Source: Chryseobacterium lactis
Lineage (GTDB): Bacteria; Bacteroidota; Bacteroidia; Flavobacteriales; Weeksellaceae
Length of the DNA stretch: 64,000 nt
Assembly: GCF_003815875.1 (NCBI RefSeq)
Contig: NZ_CP033924.1
Location: 5,518,001 to 5,582,000 of the forward strand
Reading direction: 5' to 3'
The translations under genes and the position numbers were made by a program. The number at the start of each line of letters is the position of its first letter. The first letter of the stretch is position 1. This document shows, piece after piece, positions 9,208 through 18,591 of the stretch. The notes beneath the pieces were generated by a model. That model was not told where the DNA came from, searched no databases, and was given only the letters and a program-made list of their open reading frames with translations.

Positions 9208-12200
9208 ATGATCAACAATTACCTCTTAAAGGGGTCTGTCATTGCCGCATTCTTTTTCCAGAGCGGACTTTTCGGGCAGACACTCATCCATTACTGGAAT
9301 TTTAATGACAATGCTTCCGCAGCTACTATTACCACACCTTCTTCTACGCCGGCCAATGGTTCTCTTACAGCCATCGCCGGAGGAACCAGTGAAATAGACT
9401 TTGCCAATGGAACCGGTCAGAATTTTAATACAAGCAATTTAAATGCAAGAAACGGAGATCCTTCCGGAACACATTTAAGATTCAATAATCCTATTGGCGG
9501 AGCTTTACAATTTAACCTTCCAACAACAGGATACAATAATGTCGTTGTAAAATTTACGACTAGAAGATCCGGTCAGGGTGCAGGTACACAATCATGGTCG
9601 TATTCTACAGACGGAACAACCTTTATTCCATATCAGACGGTTACTCCTCAGGATGCCAACCCACAACTGATTACGTTTGATTTCTCTGCTATTTCAGGAG
9701 TTTCCAACAATCCGAATTTCAAATTAAAAGTTGAATTCTCAGCTACCGGTGGAGGAACGGGAGGCAATAACCGTTTTGATAACTTTACGGTAGATGCTAC
9801 TTCTTCCGGAACTACAGATACTACTCCACCTACAGTCACTTATCTTCCTGCCAACAACACAAATAATGCTTCAACAACCATCAATCCTACCATTTCTTTC
9901 AATGAAAATGTAAGATTGACTGATAATTCCGCGATTAACGATTCTAATGCACAAAATCTTGTAGAGCTACGTCTTGGAAACTCTACAGGTACACAAGTTC
10001 CCTTCACTACTGCTTTCAGTAGCAACACCATCACCATTATCCCAGCTTCCGGCTTAGTGCCGGGTCAGACCTACTATCTGGCTCTTAAACCGAATATGGT
10101 GGAAGATTTCAGTGATAATAGTGTTACCAGCAGTACTTCAAGTACTTTTACAACGGCCGGAACCATTATCTCCTTAGATAAAAATTTTATTAAAGTCAAT
10201 GAAAATGCAGGAAATCTGGCTTTTAAAATTAATATAACTAATCCTTCTGCGGCTACGGTAAACCTTGTTGTAAAGCCGGCACCGTTCAGTACAGCTGATC
10301 AGAATGATTTTACTTTAACCAATCAAACCATCAATATAAATCCTTCCACGACAAGTTATACCGTCAATATTCCGATTATTGATGATACTCAGGAAGAACA
10401 ACAGGCTGAATATTTTGTAGTAAGTCTTGAAAACCCGGTAGGAGCCACTATTTCAGGAGATAATTCCGCAACAATCTACATTGTAGACAACGATAAACCG
10501 GCACCGGTACCTTCCAACCAGATTCAACTGAACTATATCGGAAGCTTTGATCCGTCCGGAACCAACAACAGCTCCACAGAAATTGTGGTGCACGATCCTG
10601 CAACGCAACGATTATTTACCATCAGTTCAATCACAGATGTTTTTGATATTATAGATTTTAGTACTCCAGGTACACCGGCGGTTGTTAAAACCGTAAATAT
10701 GGCACCTTATGGCGGTATTACGAGTATTGCCGTGAAGAATGGAATCATTGCTGCGGCTTCTCCTAATGCTGATCCTCAGCAGAATGGATCTGTAGTATTT
10801 TTCGACATCAATGGTAATTTTCTGAAACAGGTTACTGTAGGCGCTTTACCGGATATGATTACGTTCAGCCCTGACGGAACCAAAGTTGTTACTGCTAATG
10901 AGGGAGAGCCTAATGACGCTTATACTGTAGATCCTGAGGGAACAATCAGTATCATTGATATTTCCGGAGGAATTGGTAATCTTTCTCAAACTCATGTTAC
11001 GACTCTTAATTTCAATAATTTTGATTCTCAGGTGGCAGCGCTCACGGCAACCGGCTTAAGAAAAGTAAGAACCAACAATACGTTGTCTCAGGATTTAGAA
11101 CCTGAATACGTTACCATCAGTGCAGATAGCCAAAAGGCATGGGTAACACTTCAGGAAAATAATGCCATTGCAGAGCTTAATCTTTCAACGAAAACCATTA
11201 CCGGAATTTGGGGATTGGGCAAAAAAGATATGAGTCTTCCCGGAAATGTTTTTGATGCCTCCGATAACAATGGTGAAGTATTAATTGCCAACTGGCCTGT
11301 AAAAGCCTACTATATCCCGGATGCAGTGCAAAATTATAAAGTTGGAAATACCAATTATATCGTAACAGCCAATGAAGGTGACGAAAAAGACCTTTCAGGA
11401 TACAGCGAAAGAACAACAGTCGGAGCCAATACTTATACGTTGGATCCTGCTATTTTCCCACAGTCAGCGATATTGAAAGCATCTTATAATCTAGGACGAT
11501 TTCGGGTTTCTACAGCTACCGGAAATACAGATGCAGATCCGGATTTCGAAGAAATGGCGGCTTTAGGAGCACGCTCGTTCTCTATCTTTAATGCAGATAC
11601 AAAACAGAGAGTGTATGACAGTGGAGATCAATTTGAAAGATATATTGCAGCCAAACATCCATTAATTTTTAATGCAGATAATGAATCGAATACGGTTAAA
11701 AGCAGAAGCCGTGCAAAAGGTCCTGAACCGGAAGGGGTGGCACTGGGAACAATTAACGGACAAACCTATGCCTTTATCACCCTGGAAAGAACAGGTGGTG
11801 TGATGGTTTATAATATCACGGATCCCAATAATCCTACCTTTACTGATTATAAGCATTCCCGTATTACCTCAGCGTATGGGGGCGACAACGGTCCTGAAGG
11901 TATTATCTATATTGCTCCGGAGAATACCTCAACAGGGAAAGGATATGTCATTATCGCCAATGAAATCAGCGGAACGTTATCTACCTATGAAGTAACGCCA
12001 CCTCCTACATTGGGAACTGATGAAACAAAGGCTGAAAAGGCAACTTTCAATGTATTTCCAAATCCTGTACATAAAGGAAATATCGTCTATTTTAACAGAA
12101 AACAGGACTATGAATTGTATGATATGTCCGGAAAGCTGATCGGAAAGCAAAAAAATGCTTTAACAATAAGCACTGATCATCTTTCTACAGGAGTTTATCT

Positions 12201-12246
12201 TATCAAAACGACAGAAGGGCACGTAAAAAGAATTGTAGTGAAGTAA
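9208..12246 (+). CDS. T9SS-exported choice-of-anchor I protein with Calx-beta and Ig-like domains
   Basis: A 1012-residue secreted surface protein. In order: signal peptide (1-23, ending LFGQ); an N-terminal beta-sandwich starting HYWNFND; a bacterial Ig-like (SbsA-type) domain near 205-320 (PPTVTYLPANNTN, ISFNENVRL); a Calx-beta domain near 325-430 (KVNENAGNLAFKINITNPSA); a beta-propeller of the choice-of-anchor I type from about 445 (LNYIGSFDPSGTN); and a type A T9SS sorting domain from about 945 (FNVFPNPV, YDMSGKLIG, LSTGVYLIKT). The last domain directs export through the type IX system and attachment to the cell surface. Relatives are sometimes called alkaline-phosphatase-like, but no phosphatase active site is visible, so the function stays open. 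It is a single-gene unit with a terminator at 12271. Confidence 0.88.
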   Translation: MINNYLLKGSVIAAFFFQSGLFGQTLIHYWNFNDNASAATITTPSSTPANGSLTAIAGGTSEIDFANGTGQNFNTSNLNARNGDPSGTHLRFNNPIGGALQFNLPTTGYNNVVVKFTTRRSGQGAGTQSWSYSTDGTTFIPYQTVTPQDANPQLITFDFSAISGVSNNPNFKLKVEFSATGGGTGGNNRFDNFTVDATSSGTTDTTPPTVTYLPANNTNNASTTINPTISFNENVRLTDNSAINDSNAQNLVELRLGNSTGTQVPFTTAFSSNTITIIPASGLVPGQTYYLALKPNMVEDFSDNSVTSSTSSTFTTAGTIISLDKNFIKVNENAGNLAFKINITNPSAATVNLVVKPAPFSTADQNDFTLTNQTININPSTTSYTVNIPIIDDTQEEQQAEYFVVSLENPVGATISGDNSATIYIVDNDKPAPVPSNQIQLNYIGSFDPSGTNNSSTEIVVHDPATQRLFTISSITDVFDIIDFSTPGTPAVVKTVNMAPYGGITSIAVKNGIIAAASPNADPQQNGSVVFFDINGNFLKQVTVGALPDMITFSPDGTKVVTANEGEPNDAYTVDPEGTISIIDISGGIGNLSQTHVTTLNFNNFDSQVAALTATGLRKVRTNNTLSQDLEPEYVTISADSQKAWVTLQENNAIAELNLSTKTITGIWGLGKKDMSLPGNVFDASDNNGEVLIANWPVKAYYIPDAVQNYKVGNTNYIVTANEGDEKDLSGYSERTTVGANTYTLDPAIFPQSAILKASYNLGRFRVSTATGNTDADPDFEEMAALGARSFSIFNADTKQRVYDSGDQFERYIAAKHPLIFNADNESNTVKSRSRAKGPEPEGVALGTINGQTYAFITLERTGGVMVYNITDPNNPTFTDYKHSRITSAYGGDNGPEGIIYIAPENTSTGKGYVIIANEISGTLSTYEVTPPPTLGTDETKAEKATFNVFPNPVHKGNIVYFNRKQDYELYDMSGKLIGKQKNALTISTDHLSTGVYLIKTTEGHVKRIVVK

Positions 12247-12270
12247 AATAATAGTTATTATCATTTATTC

Positions 12271-12303
12271 AAAAGACTATCTCAAAAAGAGGTAGTCTTT
12301 TTT
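12271..12303 (+). terminator. Terminator after the choice-of-anchor I gene
   Basis: AAAAGACTATCTC pairs with GAGGTAGTCTTTT, one mismatch, followed by T residues. The rest of 12304-12615 is AT-rich with no gene visible. Confidence 0.85.
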
Positions 12304-12615
12304 CATGTACTTAAACGAAATTAATTTTTTATTATAAAAATTTCCAGAAAAATATGGAGCTTTTTTATAGTAATTAATTCAACTTTTTAATAACAATCTC
12401 TTATCCTGTTAAAAATGAATCCTGCAGGACTATAAAATCGTATATAATAAAAGATAATTCAAAAAAAGAGGACATATATTTTTTAATAAAAAGCCAAATA
12501 AAGCCAATAAAAAAACAACAAAATAAAGCGATACACATAATAGTATTACAATAATTTAACAAAAAAATAGTAATAAATACAGTTAATAATACCTAATTTT
12601 AATAAAATCAAAAAA

Positions 12616-13377
12616 ATGCAAAAGAAATTTTTTATTCCCCTTTGCATGTTCCTTTTAATTTTTTTCAAGGCACAACAAGGAGGGGTAGGGATTGGCAATA
12701 CATCACCCAACCCGTCGGCAATTCTTGATGTAACAGCAACGAATAAAGGACTACAACTCCCGGTCGTCTCTTTAACTTCCACCGCAGATACTTCCACTAT
12801 TCTGGCTCCTAAAAGAGGATTTGTCATCTACAATATTGCCACGGCAGGTTCCGGAATGGCCGCTGTAGACAAAGGTTTATATGTGTATACCGGAACAGTA
12901 TGGGAAAAAATGTTTACAAAAGCCAATGTCATTACAGAAGTAGAAAAAATCCCTTTTATCACTCCTGTTTTTGCGGCAAGTAATATTGCAACGTCATCCA
13001 GTATCACAGCAGGAACAACTACCAATCTTACTTTTAATTCTCTTTATCAAAATATCCCGATCGGAGCACAAGGTCCAGCCGGTGCCTATACCGGATATAG
13101 TATTAAAGAAAACGGAATGTACGTTATTACCTACACGGTGGATACCAGAAATACTGCCGGAGATGTGGGAGGAAGTTCTGCCTTGTTTGTTCAAAAAAAT
13201 GGAGCAACGGTATGTACCTATGCGATGGAAAGAGATTACCAGTTTGCAGGACTGTCGAGTACCTGTACGTTAGGTTTTGTGGTTGGGGATGTTATCTCCT
13301 TTAGCGTCCAATCCAACGGAGCCAATTACCAAATAGGCAATACCAATGTTTCTATTTCTAAAATATTAAACAACTAA
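12616..13377 (+). CDS. Secreted C1q/TNF-like protein, first of three tandem paralogues
   Basis: A 253-residue exported protein of unknown function. The signal peptide ends FFKAQ. Then comes a module common in secreted flavobacterial proteins and in tail-fibre-like proteins: GGVGIGNTSPNPSAILDVTATNKGL, PKRGFVIYNI and GLYVYTGTVWEKM (residues 20-100). The C-terminal half (from about 140) has the rhythm of a C1q/TNF jelly-roll: YSIKENGMYVITYTVDTR, ALFVQKNGATV, LGFVVGDVISFSVQSNGAN. Such domains usually trimerise. Two paralogues follow at once, so the three are probably co-transcribed and may form a surface or secreted assembly. The role is inference. Confidence 0.8.
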   Translation: MQKKFFIPLCMFLLIFFKAQQGGVGIGNTSPNPSAILDVTATNKGLQLPVVSLTSTADTSTILAPKRGFVIYNIATAGSGMAAVDKGLYVYTGTVWEKMFTKANVITEVEKIPFITPVFAASNIATSSSITAGTTTNLTFNSLYQNIPIGAQGPAGAYTGYSIKENGMYVITYTVDTRNTAGDVGGSSALFVQKNGATVCTYAMERDYQFAGLSSTCTLGFVVGDVISFSVQSNGANYQIGNTNVSISKILNN

Positions 13378-13388
13378 TTGTGATCCTT

Positions 13389-14141
13389 ATGAAAGCTAAA
13401 CTTTTCTACCTATCAATACTCCTGTTTATGGCTCAATTTTATTTTGGGCAGGTTGTAATTGGGTCTGCCAATGTTTCTGCAGGAGCCATTCTGAAACTGG
13501 ATGCCAACAATAAAGCACTTAGAATTCCGAGCTTGTCTGTTACTGATAAAACCAGCATTACTACTCCAATCCCGGCCCCTGCTGTGGGAGTCATGCTTTA
13601 CAATACAACGATGGATATTAATAATGATCTTACGCCCTCTATTGCCTACTGGGGCAGCGATAATAAATATCATTCTCAGGCTACTTCAACGGCCACTGAG
13701 AGTATTATCAGTTCTGCAAATATCCCTTTGCTGATTTTCACTGCAGCTATAACGCAAAAACCTTATACCGTACTGGGAACAGCCTCCGCAGGAGCTCCAA
13801 CTCCTCTCACTTTAGGTGCTCAGGAAATTCTTGTTGATAAGTATTCAGGCTGGGATCTTGCTACCAATCAGTATAAAGTTCCGGCAACGGGAATATATGT
13901 TGTGGAATTTATTTCAGTGATGTCAAATGCAGCTAACTCGGGAGGAACAAGTACCAACAGGTTATTGAATAATGGTTCCTATATCGGTTTTATCTCGGGA
14001 AGGTTTGTTCTTAATAGAATGTACACCACTTTAATCAGTACCCGAAGCCTTACTGTTAATCATCTTTTAAGCTTTCAGTATTCCTTTACTGCGGGAAACT
14101 ACAGAATGGAATCAGGAACAGTCAACATCTATAAATATTAA
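13389..14141 (+). CDS. Secreted C1q/TNF-like protein, second paralogue
   Basis: A 250-residue paralogue of the flanking genes. I chose ATG 13389 (MKAKLFYLSILLFMAQFYFGQ, a good signal peptide); an in-frame GTG nine bases upstream is less likely. The same architecture is seen: VVIGSANVSAGAILKLDANNKAL, then VGVMLYNTTM and YWGSDNKYHSQA, then a beta-rich C-terminal half with SGWDLATNQYKVPATGIYVVEF. The N-terminal VGIGTTTP-like signature is more divergent here than in the third copy. It lies 11 bp after the first paralogue and 3 bp before the third. Function unknown. Confidence 0.78.
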   Translation: MKAKLFYLSILLFMAQFYFGQVVIGSANVSAGAILKLDANNKALRIPSLSVTDKTSITTPIPAPAVGVMLYNTTMDINNDLTPSIAYWGSDNKYHSQATSTATESIISSANIPLLIFTAAITQKPYTVLGTASAGAPTPLTLGAQEILVDKYSGWDLATNQYKVPATGIYVVEFISVMSNAANSGGTSTNRLLNNGSYIGFISGRFVLNRMYTTLISTRSLTVNHLLSFQYSFTAGNYRMESGTVNIYKY

Positions 14142-14144
14142 AAT

Positions 14145-14942
14145 ATGAACACAAAATATAAATTTATATGGATCCTTTTACTAACTATTCATTGGGGAGT
14201 AAAGGCTCAAGTTGGTATAGGGACAACTACTCCTGATCCGGGTACTATTCTGGATTTATCGAGTTCAAATAAGGGATTATTAATTCCGAGATTGCAATTA
14301 TCAGGCACGAATGATGCGACTACAGTTCCGGTTTCTTCTTCTGCAACATCGCCGGATCGGGGAATGTTGGTTTATAATCTTCAGAATGCTGGAACTACAC
14401 CTAATAATGTACTTAAGGACACCTTTTATATATGGACAGGTACTGCATGGGAACCTATTGCAGAAGTAACCGATACCCGTACAGAGATTGACAATCGCAA
14501 CATCACCTCATTAGTATTTACCGGAAGTCCCGGTGGCTCAACTGCAGCATATACTGCTCCGGCGTATTCGGCGTGGACAACTCTCAATTTTTCTACAGAA
14601 AGCATCGATATCGGAAATGTACACAATGCAGGAACATTCACCATTCCTACAACGGGTTTATACTCCTTTTCCGGAATTGTGCAATTGGGGATCTCCACCT
14701 CATCAGGAACGGCTAAGACTTTTGGAGTTCAAATTATCAATACCACAACTTCTACCGTATTGGCAACTTCTTATTTCGGAACCGGTGGCGGTGGTACAGG
14801 AGGAAGCATGCCTTTGTTTTGGATGGGAAATCTTACTGCAGGCACCCAGGTTCAGATTCAATACAGAATGCGGGATACCGCCAACAGTACTCTGAGCGTC
14901 AATGTCACCTCTAATATTTCATTGAGAAATCACTTTAATTAA
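14145..14942 (+). CDS. Secreted C1q/TNF-like protein, third paralogue
   Basis: A 265-residue paralogue with the most typical N-terminal module: signal peptide ending GVKAQ, VGIGTTTPDPGTILDLSSSN, KGLLIPRL, DRGMLVYN and YIWTGTAWEPI. The C-terminal half (from about 145) is a jelly-roll candidate: IPTTGLYSFSGIVQLGIS, FGVQIINTTTSTVLATS, LTAGTQVQIQYRM. A glycine-rich loop (TGGGGTGG) interrupts it. Three copies in a row with diverged C-termini suggest a family that varies its exposed domain. A terminator follows 4 bp after the stop. Confidence 0.78.
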   Translation: MNTKYKFIWILLLTIHWGVKAQVGIGTTTPDPGTILDLSSSNKGLLIPRLQLSGTNDATTVPVSSSATSPDRGMLVYNLQNAGTTPNNVLKDTFYIWTGTAWEPIAEVTDTRTEIDNRNITSLVFTGSPGGSTAAYTAPAYSAWTTLNFSTESIDIGNVHNAGTFTIPTTGLYSFSGIVQLGISTSSGTAKTFGVQIINTTTSTVLATSYFGTGGGGTGGSMPLFWMGNLTAGTQVQIQYRMRDTANSTLSVNVTSNISLRNHFN

Positions 14943-14946
14943 ATAC

Positions 14947-14980
14947 AAAAGCTTCGGAAAATCCGGAGCTTTTACCTTTT
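14947..14980 (+). terminator. Terminator of the C1q-like gene trio
   Basis: AAAAGCTtCGGA pairs with TCCGgAGCTTTT around an AAA loop, followed by a T-rich stretch. Confidence 0.85.
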
Positions 14981-15066
14981 AAATATTTAAGATGATTTAA
15001 CTTTTACCCCGGTATCCAAAATACATTTTATACTTATATTTACCTTGAACAAGAACCAAATTCAAT

Positions 15067-15459
15067 ATGAAAAGTATTAAAACAGTAGGAATCCTGGCAA
15101 TTCTTCTATTGGGAACGGGAACAGCTTTTTCTCAATCCAGGAAAACAGAAACGATGAAAGGGGTAGAAAAATCCGACAACGATAAAAAAATAGAGGTAGA
15201 TGGTGTGGGCCATAAACTCACCTATAATCTCAACGGAGGAGTAGCAGAAGTGGAAGGTGGCGATAACACGGTAACTATTAAAGGAAGTGCTAAAAAGATT
15301 TCCGTATCCGGAACAGGCAACAAAGTCTATATTGATAAAGTGGATAAAGTAGCAATAGAAGGTGGCAATAATATAGTATACTACCGGACTTCCGGAACAA
15401 AATCAGGAAAACCGGATGTTTCTCTTACCGGAGTAGGCAATAAAGTAGTAAAACAATAA
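15067..15459 (+). CDS. Secreted DUF3060-type protein
   Basis: A 130-residue exported protein. After the signal peptide (ending TAFSQ) it has short repeats of the form GxxNxVxI (GVGHKLTYNL, GGDNTVTIKG, GTGNKVYIDK, GGNNIVYYR, GVGNKVVKQ), the pattern of DUF3060 and of right-handed beta-helix-like folds. No catalytic residues are apparent. It is likely periplasmic or released. It is a single gene that shares a bidirectional terminator with the nfu gene downstream. Function unknown. Confidence 0.8.
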   Translation: MKSIKTVGILAILLLGTGTAFSQSRKTETMKGVEKSDNDKKIEVDGVGHKLTYNLNGGVAEVEGGDNTVTIKGSAKKISVSGTGNKVYIDKVDKVAIEGGNNIVYYRTSGTKSGKPDVSLTGVGNKVVKQ

Positions 15460-15495
15460 ATGTAAACTAGAATCATAGATGCACTAAGAACAATA

Positions 15496-15531
15496 AAAAA
15501 GACAGGCCTTGTAAACAAAGCCTGTCTTTTT
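15496..15531. terminator. Bidirectional terminator between the DUF3060 gene and nfu
   Basis: AAAAAGACAGGC pairs perfectly with GCCTGTCTTTTT across a 12-base loop. It has U-runs on both strands and serves the two convergent genes. Confidence 0.9.
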
Positions 15532-15552
15532 AAAAATATCTCAGATATAATT

Positions 15553-15801
15553 TTATTCTACGTTGATTACCTTTTCGATCTCCGGAGCATGTTGCTTGAT
15601 GGTATTTTCAACTCCTAATTTCAAAGTTGAAAAGTTTAGCGAACACCCGGAACAGTTACCCAAAAGTTTCACAAAAACCTGATTATCTTTCACGTCAATA
15701 AGCTCTATATCACCTCCGTCTTTATTCAAAAACGGTCTGATGCTTTCCAGAGCCTCCATTACTCTCGTTACTGTATCTTCGTGTGTTATGTTTGTTTCCA
15801 T
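15553..15801 (-). CDS. NifU C-terminal domain (Nfu-type) Fe-S carrier
   Basis: An 82-residue stand-alone Nfu domain, which binds a [4Fe-4S] cluster at the interface of a dimer and passes it to target enzymes. The family motif is present: the helix ending IRPFLNKDGGDIEL and the cluster-binding GNCSGCS with C50 and C53. It lies 43 bp downstream of mrp on the same strand, so the pair forms a small Fe-S cluster maturation operon in the cytoplasm. Confidence 0.93.
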   Translation of the reverse strand: METNITHEDTVTRVMEALESIRPFLNKDGGDIELIDVKDNQVFVKLLGNCSGCSLNFSTLKLGVENTIKQHAPEIEKVINVE

Positions 15802-15844
15802 ATTTTTTCAGTTCAATTCGGTTTTTTCAAAATTAATTGAAACA

Positions 15845-16954
15845 TTATTTTTTTGCTTTCGGCGAACATCCGGCCATTGTTGAGATTTTCACTGCTTCAG
15901 TCGGCGGAAGGCTTTTATTTCTTTCTACCAAGCTTTCAACCATTTTTCTTGCCGTCTCAGTATAGATTTCGGAAATTTTGGAATCATCCTGAAGCGCTGC
16001 CGGTCTTCCTACATCTCCTGCTTCTCTGATACTTTGGATCAAAGGAATTTCTCCCAATACAGGAATTCCAAGATCTTCAGCAAGATACTGTGCTCCCTGG
16101 TTTCCAAAGATATAATATTTATTCTCAGGAAGTTCTTCCGGTGTAAAATACGCCATATTTTCGATTAATCCAAGAACCGGAATATTAATACTTTCCATCT
16201 GGAACATCGCAATACCTTTTCTTACGTCTGCCAATGCCACATGCTGAGGTGTACTCACGATCACAGCTCCTGTTACAGGAACTTCCTGGATAATGGATAA
16301 GTGAATATCTCCTGTTCCCGGCGGAAGGTCAATTAATAAGAAATCCAACTCACCCCATGCAGCATCTCTGATCATTTGATTCAATGCTTTTGAAGCCATT
16401 GGTCCTCTCCATACTACAGCCTGGTTTGCTCCTGAGAAATATCCTATTGACAGCATTTTCACCCCGTAGTTCTCAATAGGTTTCATCATGTTCTTACCGT
16501 TTACTTCTACAGAAATTGGCTTTTGACCTTCTGTATCGAACATTGTAGGTACTGAAGGACCATAAATATCCGCGTCCAATAATCCCACTTTAAAGCCCAT
16601 TTTAGCCAAAGTAACTGCCATATTTGCAGAAACAGTTGACTTCCCTACTCCTCCTTTACCGGAAGCGATAGCGATAATATTTTGAATTCCGGGAATTTGT
16701 TTTCCTTTAATCTGACTTTGCTGAATTTCACTAGGTTCCGGAGAAACGATTTTAAGTTTTAAATGAACATCTTCTCCAAACTCACTGGCAAAAGCTTGTT
16801 TCATTGCGGCTTCCAGTTTTTTCTTTTCGTGCATTGCAGGCGAATGAGCAGTCATGTCAATATAAACATCATTACCCACAATCTGAAGATTATTCACCAA
16901 ATCGTCTACTTCTATTTCTTTAAGGAAATCTTGAACCTTTTCTTTCGTCAACAT
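15845..16954 (-). CDS. Mrp/NBP35 (ApbC) family Fe-S cluster carrier ATPase
   Basis: P-loop ATPase that holds and transfers Fe-S clusters. Residues 1-80 are a MIP18/DUF59 domain, fused to the ATPase as in many bacterial Mrp proteins. The deviant Walker A GKGGVGKS is at 99-106, followed by LLDADIYGPSVP, LIDLPPGTGDIHL and the GLIENMAYF segment. The C-terminus ends TMAGCSPKAKK. The 369-residue length is normal. The nfu partner directly downstream supports the role in cluster delivery. A TAnnTTTG box lies 20 bp upstream. Confidence 0.95.
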   Translation of the reverse strand: MLTKEKVQDFLKEIEVDDLVNNLQIVGNDVYIDMTAHSPAMHEKKKLEAAMKQAFASEFGEDVHLKLKIVSPEPSEIQQSQIKGKQIPGIQNIIAIASGKGGVGKSTVSANMAVTLAKMGFKVGLLDADIYGPSVPTMFDTEGQKPISVEVNGKNMMKPIENYGVKMLSIGYFSGANQAVVWRGPMASKALNQMIRDAAWGELDFLLIDLPPGTGDIHLSIIQEVPVTGAVIVSTPQHVALADVRKGIAMFQMESINIPVLGLIENMAYFTPEELPENKYYIFGNQGAQYLAEDLGIPVLGEIPLIQSIREAGDVGRPAALQDDSKISEIYTETARKMVESLVERNKSLPPTEAVKISTMAGCSPKAKK

Positions 16955-16973
16955 ACTTAATATAAATTGTTCA

Positions 16974-16981
16974 CAAATTTA
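16974..16981 (-). promoter_or_regulatory. Candidate promoter of mrp-nfu (-7 box)
   Basis: On the minus strand the sequence reads TAAATTTG, an exact TAnnTTTG match, 20 bp before the mrp start. A TTG lies 24 bp further upstream (17006-17008), slightly beyond the usual spacing. Confidence 0.45.
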
Positions 16982-17067
16982 CGCTTTTTTTTGATAATTT
17001 AGAATCAATAAAATCTATAACATAAGGTGATAAATAAGATCGCTCAAAATTTTATGATCCTGTTTTT

Positions 17068-17075
17068 TACCTTTG
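17068..17075 (+). promoter_or_regulatory. Candidate -7 box of the 17106 gene
   Basis: TACCTTTG matches the Bacteroidota -7 consensus TAnnTTTG exactly and lies 30 bp before the start codon. No clear TTG was found at the -33 position. Confidence 0.4.
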
Positions 17076-17105
17076 TGAAACATTCAATCACCAAAAACAA
17101 AAGCT

Positions 17106-17561
17106 ATGAAATCGACACCCTATCCTTCCAAATATGCTTCTCCTAAAGGAATATTCGAGGTCGGAAAAACCAGATTCAAATGGTATAACCTTGCAGAAGA
17201 CCTTTCAAAAGTATCTCCTGAAGACATCAGCAACGCTAAAACATGTATAGAATCTGCACATGACAAATTTCAGGACATTGATGATATCGGCTTTGTGATT
17301 TTGCACCGCTGCGGCGAAAACTACCTTCTTCTGGTCTGCACATGGCGAAGTGAAAATGAATTATGGGAAAGCGTTTACCATGACGGTTCGGGAAAATTTG
17401 AAATCTGGGACAGAAATAAAAATCACCTTCCTACGTACTGTGTCTGGGAGATGGGAATCGTCTATCATGAATCTCAGGCATGGAAAAGGTATCTTGGAAC
17501 CACAAAGGAGGAAGAGGATAAAAAGCAATATTTGAGTGATATGTTTGAAGGGGAAGTATAG
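17106..17561 (+). CDS. Conserved-looking hypothetical cytoplasmic protein
   Basis: A 151-residue protein without signal peptide or membrane segment. It is rich in Trp, Tyr and acidic residues (FVILHRCGENYLLLVCTWRS, ELWESVYHDGSGKFEIWD, YCVWEMGIVYHESQAWKRYL), suggesting a compact alpha/beta domain. I do not recognise the family. It stands alone between mrp and the start of the accessory region. Confidence 0.7.
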   Translation: MKSTPYPSKYASPKGIFEVGKTRFKWYNLAEDLSKVSPEDISNAKTCIESAHDKFQDIDDIGFVILHRCGENYLLLVCTWRSENELWESVYHDGSGKFEIWDRNKNHLPTYCVWEMGIVYHESQAWKRYLGTTKEEEDKKQYLSDMFEGEV

Positions 17562-17700
17562 AATTTTTAATATATTCTCTATTCTAAAACAGACTGAAGT
17601 TCTGAAAAAGGTTAATTAATAGTTTGGATTCCTACGGAACCAGATGTATTAAACATATATCATTCATTATCATTACTTTATATAATTTTTAAAATAATAC

Positions 17701-17720
17701 GTGTCAATATTTGTGTCAAT
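17701..17720 (+). repeat. Possible attachment-site repeat, left copy
   Basis: GTGTCAATATTTGTGTCAAT differs by one base from 41632-41651 near the tyrosine recombinase start, in the same orientation. The two copies would bracket 23.95 kb. It may be an att half, or a relic of a recombinase promoter or operator, because the right copy overlaps the -33 region of that promoter. The remaining 17562-17925 stretch holds no gene I can support. Confidence 0.4.
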
Positions 17721-17925
17721 TAAAAAGAAAACCGTAAAAGAATGCTTCAAATTTAAAATAAAAAAGAGCAGAAAAAATCTACTCTTAATTTGTTATGCAT
17801 ATTAAGTATAGCAGTGTAGCCATTCTTTTATTTTTTCTTTGTTTATTCCTAATCTCATTTTGATTATTTTTTGATATAAGTGAAGGGATAAAACTAAAGC
17901 AGGAGTTATCTCAAGTGGTTGAACA

Positions 17926-18582
17926 CTAATTCTTTATTTCTATCTCCCATTTCTCATTATTACCATATTTGTATTTATCTTCCAATAGAACTTTACTACT
18001 ATCCAGCCACTTCCATTTTGCGTAGTATATAAATTCACCATTATAAGGAGGTTTTTCAATAATTTTTTTACGTTCTAGTTCATTATTGTTTTTATCATAA
18101 AGCACTGAATAAACCTCAAAAATATCTATATCCCAATTACACCAAAAATTTATTTTAAGTTTTCTATCAGGAGATAATTTAGGAGTTCCTACAAAAAATT
18201 GATATTCCAGATCCTTTTCTAAGCACTGATTATAAGCATCTATCAATGGTTGCTTTTCCCATTTTTCTTTTTTGGCTATCTGCAGCATTCCATCATGGAT
18301 GGCTTCTAATTGCATATGCTTTTTATCTTGTTTATCTAAAGTAAAATATTTTGCAAAATCGAAAGAAATACTAACCTCCTTTAAATCCTCCCAATTAGTA
18401 TATTTTTGTTGTTCTTCTCCCCAATCATCAGAAGCACTGATCACACACTTTTTAACTTTTGAAGTATCATATTCTTTAAGAAATGACCAATAAAGTTCAG
18501 AAACCGCCCATGTTTCAGTATTAAAGTCTTTCTGTTTAGTGAATCCAAACTGAGCGCTTAATTTAATTTCATGTAAATTCAT
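17926..18582 (-). CDS. Putative immunity protein of an orphan toxin tip
   Basis: A 218-residue soluble protein with no signal peptide and many Trp, Lys and Glu residues. I do not recognise the family. It starts 9 bp after the stop of the toxin-tip remnant at 18592, on the same strand. That is where a cognate immunity gene sits in polymorphic toxin loci, so an immunity role is inferred from context alone. It is the last gene of the Rhs immunity row. Confidence 0.6.
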   Translation of the reverse strand: MNLHEIKLSAQFGFTKQKDFNTETWAVSELYWSFLKEYDTSKVKKCVISASDDWGEEQQKYTNWEDLKEVSISFDFAKYFTLDKQDKKHMQLEAIHDGMLQIAKKEKWEKQPLIDAYNQCLEKDLEYQFFVGTPKLSPDRKLKINFWCNWDIDIFEVYSVLYDKNNNELERKKIIEKPPYNGEFIYYAKWKWLDSSKVLLEDKYKYGNNEKWEIEIKN

Positions 18583-18591
18583 ATTCTTTTA

